A stretch of DNA of 64,000 bases from Saprospirales bacterium (GTDB lineage Bacteria; Bacteroidota; Bacteroidia; Chitinophagales; Saprospiraceae). The notes beneath the pieces were generated by a model. It saw nothing but the letters and a program-made list of their open reading frames with translations. It was not told the origin of the DNA and searched no databases. Positions 30,609-38,637 of the stretch are shown one piece after another; position 1 is the first letter of the stretch; each line of letters opens with the position of its first letter. A program made the position numbers and the translations under genes. The stretch covers positions 48,718 to 112,717 of the forward strand of contig REEI01000080.1 of assembly GCA_007695145.1 (NCBI GenBank), read 5' to 3'.

Positions 30609-31184
30609 TTGACTGAACGACAAATTCATATTATTGAAGCAGCTGGAAAAATTCTCACAAGGTCAGGGATTAATGGGTTGACCATTAAGAATTTGGCCCT
30701 GGAAATGGGGTTTACTGAAGGTGCAGTTTATCGGCATTTCAAGAGCAAGGAGGATATGATTCTGAAGATGTTGGAATTCCTCGCTACAAATATGAATGAG
30801 CGACTGAGTGAGCTACCACTTAAGGGATTACAGCCGGACCAAAAAATTCAGCTGCTATTTAAAAATCAAATGGAGTTTTTTACAAAAAAGCCGTATTTTG
30901 TTGTAGTGGTTTTTTCGGATGGATTGATGGAAGACAGTCAATCTGTAAACGAGAAAGTCCTTGGTATAATGGCGGTCAAAATTCGCCACTTGCTCCCAAT
31001 AGTTCTGGAAGGTCAGTTAAAGGGATTTTTTACTCGTGAGATTAGTGCAGAAGATTTGGCACAAATAATTATGGGAAGTTTTCGGCTTCAAATGTACAGG
31101 TGGAGGAGCATGAACTTTCAATATGATATCGAGGATAGCGGCATGCGAATTATTGAATCGCTTCTGAAAATGATTAAGGTTTAA
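30609..31184 (+). CDS. TetR/AcrR-family transcriptional regulator
   Basis: ILTRSGINGLTIKNLALEMGFTEGAVYRHFKSKEDMI HTH; TTG start. Confidence 0.9.
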   Translation: MTERQIHIIEAAGKILTRSGINGLTIKNLALEMGFTEGAVYRHFKSKEDMILKMLEFLATNMNERLSELPLKGLQPDQKIQLLFKNQMEFFTKKPYFVVVVFSDGLMEDSQSVNEKVLGIMAVKIRHLLPIVLEGQLKGFFTREISAEDLAQIIMGSFRLQMYRWRSMNFQYDIEDSGMRIIESLLKMIKV

Positions 31185-31259
31185 ATTTGCCTACCCGTTA
31201 ATTTTGGGTGGTCAATTGTGAGAATAAATGATGGTTGTTGATATAAAAATAATTTAGAT

Positions 31260-31709
31260 ATGATGAACTCAATTAGGTTTCTTGTTGGGATTGCCCTTCT
31301 TATGATGGCAACTGGCTATTTATCTGCTCAAAGTGAACAAACTGTCGTCACTGCATTGGAACGTGCAAATGAGTATGAAATACTAAGGCTGAACGATGGA
31401 GAAAAGTGGTCTATTGATGCCGAAATGATCAACTACATTCGGGAAGGCGAAGCTATTTTTGTAAAATTTATAAAGTCCGGAAGCCGGGACTTTAAAGGTT
31501 TGGCAAATAAACTGTCGGAGGCCAATTCCAATCTTATTCTCTCCTGCTCTATGACTGGGGAGGCTCACAATCAATTGCATCTTTGGTTGAATCCACATCT
31601 CGATCTAAGCCGAAAACTTCAAGATGCCGACGAGGTGAATACGGCCCTTTTAATTATTCGCCAGATTGAACATTCTTTCGAGGTATTCAACACGTACTTT
31701 AAGGGATGA
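31260..31709 (+). CDS. Secreted protein of unknown function
   Basis: 149 aa with signal peptide (LLMMATGYLSAQS). Confidence 0.6.
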   Translation: MMNSIRFLVGIALLMMATGYLSAQSEQTVVTALERANEYEILRLNDGEKWSIDAEMINYIREGEAIFVKFIKSGSRDFKGLANKLSEANSNLILSCSMTGEAHNQLHLWLNPHLDLSRKLQDADEVNTALLIIRQIEHSFEVFNTYFKG

Positions 31710-31760
31710 AGGTCTAGTGGCTTCTAGTATTGAAAGGTTTTATTTACCTTTAAGTCCAAA

Positions 31761-32504
31761 ATGAGAGGCTTTATTTTTTTGCTCCCTGTTTTACTCTATT
31801 CGTCCATTCTCTATTCGCAATCAGATGGCTTGATCAGGCATTTGAAAACACCAGAACCCACTGAAGGCGATTTTTCAACAGAGAATACGTTAAAGTTGAG
31901 TATTGGCTTATTTTACGACCACAGTCCTCAAGATTTTTTGGGATTTTTTCCTGAGTTGGAATTTTACAATATTCGCATGCTCAATCAGGGAGAGGAATTC
32001 TTTGGACTTGAAAGTATGGTGGAGTACAATAATTTTAAAGGAGGACTTCAATTTGGCTTTGGTCGATACACAGGAGAAGAGGAGAATGAATTGAGACTTG
32101 GCTTGTATACCTTTATGAGTTCTTTCAATCTGGGCTATCAGTTGAACCCCAACGGACGATTATCGATAGTGCCCTTTTTTAGCCTTCGTTATTTTAGATA
32201 TAGACTGACCAATGAATCCCTGCAGTATGATATTAGCCTGGAGGAATCCCTTCTTAATAACGATCTCGATCTTCGTTTTCACAGGGTGACCGGCTTATTG
32301 GGAGCGAGGATTGGATACAGAGTATTTGATACCGGCACCCCACTTATTGATACCTATACATTTGGCCTGTACGGAGGTTACTTGTTTCCAATTCATTATA
32401 ACACGCTTCTTTATTCGCGTAGAAACCGACTTTCCCACAATGGAAACATGCGTTACGAAGGTTTTTCCATGGGTATATTTTTTTCCATTGATCTTTGGCT
32501 CTAA
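31761..32504 (+). CDS. Secreted protein of unknown function, probable outer-membrane beta-barrel
   Basis: 247 aa; signal peptide; alternating aromatic strands; C-terminal FFSIDLWL. Confidence 0.55.
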   Translation: MRGFIFLLPVLLYSSILYSQSDGLIRHLKTPEPTEGDFSTENTLKLSIGLFYDHSPQDFLGFFPELEFYNIRMLNQGEEFFGLESMVEYNNFKGGLQFGFGRYTGEEENELRLGLYTFMSSFNLGYQLNPNGRLSIVPFFSLRYFRYRLTNESLQYDISLEESLLNNDLDLRFHRVTGLLGARIGYRVFDTGTPLIDTYTFGLYGGYLFPIHYNTLLYSRRNRLSHNGNMRYEGFSMGIFFSIDLWL

Positions 32505-32723
32505 TTTTTTAAGTTTTTGAGGTCCTTCACTCCCCACTGATCAATTTATTTTGTCAGCCACGCAGTCCGGACTTTGGTTGATCCATAATTTTCGAGTGAA
32601 TACCTTTGCCTTCCATCGTTTAAGGAAGTCGGGAAATCTAAGTCCTGATTATCCCAGCATTAGATCCGCGTAGAACCACTCATCCCAATCGAATAACTAA
32701 TATCGAATAGGAAGAGATTAGAG

Positions 32724-32799
32724 TCCCGAAGGGGTGGATTGATTATAGAAAGAAGCTAGACGACCGATAAAAACCCTAAAGGTGTGATATTTTTCTGCA
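32724..32799 (+). repeat. Two degenerate REP-like units
   Basis: TCCCGAAGGGGTGGATTGATTATAGAAA and ACCCTAAAGGTGTGATATTTTTCTGCA in an intergenic gap. Confidence 0.35.
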
Positions 32800-32999
32800 A
32801 GTATTTTAAACGCTTTAATTTTCCAATCTTGTTTCTCACTGACTCCCTCTTGAATTTATAATGGTTATGCATTTAATGGTCTTTAAATGAAGGATTATAG
32901 GAAGAGAAGAGTAAGACTTGGAACATGAGTGTCCATTGCAGCTGTGTAACACCCATTACTAAAAAAGGCTTAACTTCGTGCTTGTAAAAAATTTGGGTT

Positions 33000-34067
33000 A
33001 TGAGTAATAAAATCAGGTTGGGAATTTCAATTGGAGATGTGAACGGGATCGGAATGGAGATTATTTTAAAATCCGTTGGAAGTGATGCGGTTCTTAAGTC
33101 CTGCATACCTGTGATTTACGGTTCTTCAAAAGTGGTTTCATATCATCGAAATATCGTTGAGAATGTTAATTTTCAATACCAGAATCAGCGCTCTGCTGAT
33201 CGTTTGCACCCGGAGAGGGTCAATATTGTAAATATCTGGAATGAAAGTGTAAATATCGATCTGGGTAAGCCTACAGAAGAGAGTGGAAAGTTTGCCATTC
33301 TGTCATTGGATGCTGCTGTAAATGACCTCATGGATGGGAAAATAGATGCCCTTGTTACTGCACCTGTGAGTAAGACAGCACTTAAAATGGCGGGCTTTCG
33401 TTATCCGGGCCACACTGAATATCTTTCTGAACGCATGGGAAGCCGCTCGCTGATGTTAATGCTCAGTGAAGAGATGAAAATGGGTGTGGTAACCGGGCAT
33501 ATGCCACTCAAGGAAGTTCCGGAAGTACTGACCAAAGAATTGATCAAAGATAAACTGGACATTATGATCAATACACTGAAGGTTGATTTTGGAATCCAAA
33601 AACCACTCATTGGTATTTTGGGACTCAACCCTCATGCTGGAGAGGAGGGAAATATTGGAAAGGAAGAAGAAAATATTATTCGACCACTGATTATAGAAAG
33701 TAAAAAAAGCGGAGAACTGGTCATGGGACCTTTTCCTGCAGATGGTTTCTTTGGAAGCGGTAGCTATAAAAAGTTTGACGGGATACTCGCAATGTATCAC
33801 GATCAGGGACTCATTCCCTTTAAGTCACTTTCCTTTGGTCATGGGGTAAACTTTACTGCAGGCCTCGATTGGATACGAACTTCCCCGGATCACGGTACTG
33901 CTTACGAAATTGCAGGAAAAAATGAGGCCAATCCAAGGTCTATGATGAGAGCGATCTTTAACGCCATTGATATCTACCGCTCTCGAAGTCAATATGCAGA
34001 GGACACTAAAGATCCGGTGAAAAAAGAACCAAAACCATCGGAAGAAGAGGATGGGACCTCCACGTAA
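33000..34067 (+). CDS. pdxA: 4-hydroxythreonine-4-phosphate dehydrogenase
   Basis: LGISIGDVNGIGMEIILK; LVTAPVSKTALKMAGFRYPGHTEYL; GLNPHAGE; YHDQGLIPFK; TSPDHGTAYEIAG. Confidence 0.94.
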   Translation: MSNKIRLGISIGDVNGIGMEIILKSVGSDAVLKSCIPVIYGSSKVVSYHRNIVENVNFQYQNQRSADRLHPERVNIVNIWNESVNIDLGKPTEESGKFAILSLDAAVNDLMDGKIDALVTAPVSKTALKMAGFRYPGHTEYLSERMGSRSLMLMLSEEMKMGVVTGHMPLKEVPEVLTKELIKDKLDIMINTLKVDFGIQKPLIGILGLNPHAGEEGNIGKEEENIIRPLIIESKKSGELVMGPFPADGFFGSGSYKKFDGILAMYHDQGLIPFKSLSFGHGVNFTAGLDWIRTSPDHGTAYEIAGKNEANPRSMMRAIFNAIDIYRSRSQYAEDTKDPVKKEPKPSEEEDGTST

Positions 34068-34585
34068 AAAAAGATAAGGTTTATTATCAATTTCAAGATT
34101 GGTTTATTGTCCCGACGGTTCTGGTTCTAAAGTTTACTGTTTGTATTTTTTAACCAGTACAAGGTTATCAAAATTGCACCGATTACGTCTTTAAATACAT
34201 TCTCAGCAACAACCGCGCCAGTTTAATGGTTCCATTGTTTTTCCATGTAAAAATTCTTTAATTTGTAATCCATTGCCCCCCAATATCTAATTGATTATCA
34301 GCTCTAAAAATATTTTTTAATTAAATTTTATTGCTCCAGGTGATTTTTTACTCAATGGCCTTATTAAAGATCTCTTATGATAACTCAAGTTTCGCATTTC
34401 TTTATAAATTAGATATAGTTTGGCTTACGATACAGTTTATCGAATCCTATAAGGTAGGCAATGGTTTTATTTCCTTTAATTTTGGTAGCAGAATATATCC
34501 AATGAGCTTCTCGGTTCGCAGTCTTCCAACTTTTAGGTAGGGAAGTCATTTTTTAGCCAAATACTTGACAGCCTTGATTTTTTTG

Positions 34586-34659
34586 TTACTTTTTGAACTT
34601 GTGCTGAGTTTATCGAAGCACTTGTGCTGAGCCTGTTGTAGCATCAAGACAAAAAGTAA
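34586..34659. repeat. Intergenic palindromic element containing a 2x23-bp tandem repeat
   Basis: Inverted arms TTACTTTTTG (34586-34595) and CAAAAAGTAA (34650-34659) flank CTTGTGCTGAGTTTATCGAAGCA + CTTGTGCTGAGCCTGTTGTAGCA (34598-34643). Confidence 0.7.
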
Positions 34660-34947
34660 GAAGAACCCAATGAATACGATATAATTATAGTAATACCAAA
34701 AAGGAGTTAATTGATGAGAAGCGAAAAATGAGTACAAGTCATTGATGCACATTGGATAAGGTAATTAAATTATGTCATTTATTACTATATAAAAACTGAT
34801 CTTAAAGTAGTTAACCAATCAGAAACTTTAGTTAGTAATTCTCAAATGGGCGTTTGTTGATCGGTGTTAACTTTTTGAGATTGCCTCTCATTCATTTATT
34901 GACACCCATTGGTGAGTTTAGTTGGAAAAGTGCGAGAACTCTGTGAT

Positions 34948-35496
34948 TTATTGCAACTCCTTAAGCCCTTTTACATCGTACTGGTAGAGTTCGTATCGTT
35001 CTATCAACCTAATGAGAATTTCTGAATATCTTGGATTTGTGGCATATCCTGCGGATTGCAAACCTCTTGCCCAGGAGCGATAATCTGTAATTTCCAGTTC
35101 AAAAAGTGGTGCATAGTGGTTGCTGAATCGAAGGAATATTGAGTGATCCCGGTAAGAGTCAACTACAGATCGATATACTCGAAAGCACGAATCAATTAGA
35201 TTTCCCTCAGGACAGTAATCATCGTCCGGATGGTAGTAAGCCGGACCTATCCAATAGTTTTTACATTTTATTCCGAAGTGGTTCCTGCTATTGGTGGCTA
35301 ACTCGCTTCTTCCCGAGTCTGATTCCAATATGGCTTGTGCCAATTTTATCGAAGCAGGGATACCGTGAAGTCTCATCTCCTCTATTGCTATTCTGTAGTG
35401 TTTCTCAATGTAACTTATTGGAGCTTCCGGTTCTGCAGTTACTGATTCAATTAGCCCAAGGGTCAAAGTCAACATGAGGAGGTAGCATTTAATCAC
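34948..35496 (-). CDS. Secreted glucosaminidase (FlgJ/GH73-like)
   Basis: GIPASIKLAQAILESDSGRSELATNSRNHFGIKC; YRSVVDSYRDHSIFL; WARGLQSAGYATNPRYSEILI. Confidence 0.88.
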   Translation of the reverse strand: MIKCYLLMLTLTLGLIESVTAEPEAPISYIEKHYRIAIEEMRLHGIPASIKLAQAILESDSGRSELATNSRNHFGIKCKNYWIGPAYYHPDDDYCPEGNLIDSCFRVYRSVVDSYRDHSIFLRFSNHYAPLFELEITDYRSWARGLQSAGYATNPRYSEILIRLIERYELYQYDVKGLKELQ

Positions 35497-35638
35497 AGAT
35501 ATTATAGTTTTAAGGTGATGGTTTACCGGGATTTCGTTTTCGTCCCCCTTGATTTCAATTCACATTCTTTATCTGCAAATGATATGCCATTCATTTTCTT
35601 TCTCAAAACAAATTATACCTGAAGCATCCTTTACATAA

Positions 35639-36019
35639 TCAAGATCCATATCCTTTGGGTGGTCCTTTATAGGGTATATTCTCATCGAGTTGAATAGCCT
35701 CTTGGAGAACCAGGTCTAACTTTTCAAAAGGGATCTTTTGGGTATCCATAATTCGTATGCCTGCTACCATTTTTCTTCCTTTTGAGTCCAATATTCCATC
35801 CATATTTTCGAACTCTTTTGCTCTGAGAAAAACCAGTTCTACCCCCTTTCCTCTTTTGGGGTTGAGGTAACAGACCCAGGATTTTCTGTAAAAAAATGGG
35901 ATGGAGTATCTCAGCTTGGCTGTCATCTGTGGATAGGTGAGTATCCACTCTGTTAGCGACCTCATTATTAGACCCTCTGTGCCGCCATATTCTTCTATAT
36001 ATAGATCTACTTCATTCAT
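35639..36019 (-). CDS. DUF1801-like protein
   Basis: 126 aa; MTAKLRYSIPFFYRKSWVCYLNP resembles the DUF1801/YdhG fold; overlaps dinB by 8 bp. Confidence 0.6.
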   Translation of the reverse strand: MNEVDLYIEEYGGTEGLIMRSLTEWILTYPQMTAKLRYSIPFFYRKSWVCYLNPKRGKGVELVFLRAKEFENMDGILDSKGRKMVAGIRIMDTQKIPFEKLDLVLQEAIQLDENIPYKGPPKGYGS

Positions 36020-37178
36020 ATTGATTCATTTGTGTTGGCATCCAGGAGGCCCTTTGCAGGAGTTTTCGCCCAAATTTAGTTCGAATTTCATCCATTTTTT
36101 GGAGGAGTGCTATTTCTTTTGGATGATCTTCAAAAAGGCTCAGCTGTTGATTTCCCTGAACAAGGCCTGAAAATCGCAGACCGATAAGTCTTATGAGTTG
36201 CCTTCGAGTGTACAATTGATCGAAAAGTTCTCTTGCAATGGATGCCAGCCTTTTATCAGATGCTGTCAGAGAGATTTTTTTCTGACGGGTAAAGGTGTTG
36301 AAGTCGGCATACCGTATTTTGACGGTAAGGCAGGATGTCATTTTGCCGGATTGGCGAAGGTCGTAGGCCAGATCGCCGGCCATTGAAGAGAGTAGACTGT
36401 GGATGTGGGTGATGTCTAGAGTGTCTCGTTCAAAAGTGCGCTCGGAGGATATAGATTTTTTTTCAGAATAGGGTTCCACCGGGCTGTGGTCAATCCCATT
36501 GGCCTTTTCCCAGAGTTTTTGACCGTTTTTGCCAAACTCCGACCGGAGCAGAGCGGGCGGTATTTGGCTGAGTGTTTCTATTTTTCTCACTCCCATAAAG
36601 CTCAGCCTGGTAGCTGTTTTGTCCCCTATACCGGGCAATTTTTTAATTGGCAGTGGATTGAGAAAAGATTTTTCACCGCCACTTTCGATTTGTATGCTAC
36701 CGTTCGGTTTTGCCTCTCCCGTCCCTACTTTTGATACCAACTTGTTTACCGCAAGGCCAAATGAGATGGGCAGACCCGTTTCCCGAATAACTTTATCCCT
36801 GAGTTGCTTTCCCCACAAATAACACCCAAAGTAGCGATCCAGTCCACTGAGATCCAGATAAAACTCATCTATGGAAGCTTTTTCGTAAAGTGGCGCCTCC
36901 TCCCTGATTATTTGGCTTACCACAGTGGAGTAATTCGTGTAGGATTCCATGTCTCCCCTTATAAAAATTGCATCCGGACACAAATAGCGAGCCATCTTAA
37001 TGGGCATGGCCGAATGAACCCCAAACTTTCTAGCCTCATAGCTGCAGGAGGCAACTACCCCTCTGTTGCTTCCGCCTCCTATTATAAGAGGCTTTTCCAT
37101 GAAGGCACTGTTTTTCAGCCGCTCTACAGACACAAAAAATGAGTCCAGGTCCATATGAATGATTGCCCTATTAAACAT
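36012..37178 (-). CDS. dinB: DNA polymerase IV
   Basis: IIHMDLDSFFVSVERL; VVASCSYEARKFGVHSAMP; YEKASIDEFYLDLSG; start at MFNRAIIHMD. Confidence 0.94.
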   Translation of the reverse strand: MFNRAIIHMDLDSFFVSVERLKNSAFMEKPLIIGGGSNRGVVASCSYEARKFGVHSAMPIKMARYLCPDAIFIRGDMESYTNYSTVVSQIIREEAPLYEKASIDEFYLDLSGLDRYFGCYLWGKQLRDKVIRETGLPISFGLAVNKLVSKVGTGEAKPNGSIQIESGGEKSFLNPLPIKKLPGIGDKTATRLSFMGVRKIETLSQIPPALLRSEFGKNGQKLWEKANGIDHSPVEPYSEKKSISSERTFERDTLDITHIHSLLSSMAGDLAYDLRQSGKMTSCLTVKIRYADFNTFTRQKKISLTASDKRLASIARELFDQLYTRRQLIRLIGLRFSGLVQGNQQLSLFEDHPKEIALLQKMDEIRTKFGRKLLQRASWMPTQMNQYE

Positions 37179-37181
37179 AAA

Positions 37182-37204
37182 TGTTGTTTTAAACAACAAA
37201 AGTA
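37182..37204 (-). promoter_or_regulatory. dinB promoter -7 box with adjacent perfect palindrome (putative operator)
   Basis: Minus-strand TACTTTTG (37197-37204) overlaps palindrome TGTTGTTT-T-AAACAACA (37182-37198), just upstream of the dinB ATG. Confidence 0.5.
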
Positions 37205-37463
37205 TGATTAATAATACAACAATTAAAAAACAGAATAGTATTTTTTCAAAAAATCATGGGCGAAACCCAGAGAGTACGGAGACCACTTTTGCCAAAATGA
37301 CCAAAAGCAAGAATGCTTAGGGAGATTCTCTTAATAATGCGCTGGAAAAATGATGAATAATCAGTAGATAGCCAATTGATTGGATTTCACCCATCCTATG
37401 TGTAGTTGAGTGAATGGCTCGCTCTCACGATTTTGGAAAAAGCTGGCATCACGATTTGTGCAA

Positions 37464-38432
37464 TCAGAGGATCTTATCGATGATTTCATCTTCCGACATC
37501 CCTTCTGCTTCTGCTTTAAAGTTTCTGACAATTCGGTGTCTGAGCACATTTTTGGCTATGGCCTGTACATCTTCTATATCAGGGGCATATTTTCCGTGAA
37601 TGGCTGCATGGCATTTGGCGCCCAGCACCAAATACTGAGATGCCCTTGGTCCTGCGCCCCATCCAATAAATTCATTGACAACCGGGTCTGCCTTTGGGGT
37701 GTTTGGCCGGGTTTTACTTACAATCCCTACAGCATATTCGAGCACATTGTCGGTAATCGGAATCTTTCTGACCAGTTCCTGATACTCCAGGATTTGCTCT
37801 GCAGACAATATGTGAGACAATTCTACTTTCTTTTCTCCCGTAGTTGTCTTTACAACGACCAATTCCTCTTCGTAAGTGGGATAGTCCAGTGGTATATTAA
37901 ACATAAAGCGGTCTAGCTGGGCTTCCGGGAGAGGATAAGTACCCTCCTGTTCAATGGGGTTTTGGGTGGCGAGAACGAAAAATGGTACGGGCAATTTGAA
38001 AAATCCGCGTCCTGTGGTCACCTGTCTTTCCTGCATGGCTTCCAGCAGAGCCGCCTGGGTTTTGGGCGGGGTTCTATTGATCTCATCGGCCAATACAATA
38101 TTGGCAAACAGAGGTCCTTTATTGAATTGAAATTGACGATTTTCACCCAGAATTTCAGAGCCGGTAATGTCTGAGGGCATGAGGTCAGGGGTGAACTGAA
38201 TTCGCTTGAAATCGAGATCTAAAACTTCAGCTATGGTACTTACGAGCAGTGTTTTTGCAAGACCGGGTACACCCACCAGCAGACTGTGACCATTGGAAAA
38301 CAGGGAAATAATGACCCCCTCAACTACGGCCTCCTGTCCAATGATTACCTTGCCAATTTCGGCTTTGAGATCCTGGTAGGATGACGCCAGTGCATCAACA
38401 GCTTCAACTTCTGAACCAAAACTTTTCGTCAT
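37464..38432 (-). CDS. MoxR-family AAA+ ATPase
   Basis: SLLVGVPGLAKTLLV Walker A; NIVLADEINRTPPKTQAALLEAMQERQVT Walker B; FVLATQNPIEQEGTYPLPEAQLDRFMF. Confidence 0.93.
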   Translation of the reverse strand: MTKSFGSEVEAVDALASSYQDLKAEIGKVIIGQEAVVEGVIISLFSNGHSLLVGVPGLAKTLLVSTIAEVLDLDFKRIQFTPDLMPSDITGSEILGENRQFQFNKGPLFANIVLADEINRTPPKTQAALLEAMQERQVTTGRGFFKLPVPFFVLATQNPIEQEGTYPLPEAQLDRFMFNIPLDYPTYEEELVVVKTTTGEKKVELSHILSAEQILEYQELVRKIPITDNVLEYAVGIVSKTRPNTPKADPVVNEFIGWGAGPRASQYLVLGAKCHAAIHGKYAPDIEDVQAIAKNVLRHRIVRNFKAEAEGMSEDEIIDKIL

Positions 38433-38637
38433 AATTTTTTCAAGCTAGTTTTAAAATAATAAACCCTCTCAATGGAGGGCAAATATAATTGAAACGAACG
38501 CAACCCCAAATTCAAAGCTCGGTTGCCGATAGTACGTTCTTTCAAACGAGACAAGACCGAAAATGTTTTTTCCCATAAGATTAATTAGCAGCTAAGCAAT
38601 GGTATTGAGTTCTTGTTCAAAAACAAGGTTATTGGAC

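Noticed and set aside
34331-34752. ORFs of 69 and 68 aa in the 34 kb gap
   Set aside because: One is AT-rich without motifs; the other reads through the palindromic/tandem repeat element, so a real protein is unlikely.
37410-37916. 168-aa plus-strand ORF near the MoxR gene
   Set aside because: Mostly antisense to the MoxR AAA+ gene, Cys/Phe-rich translation, no family.
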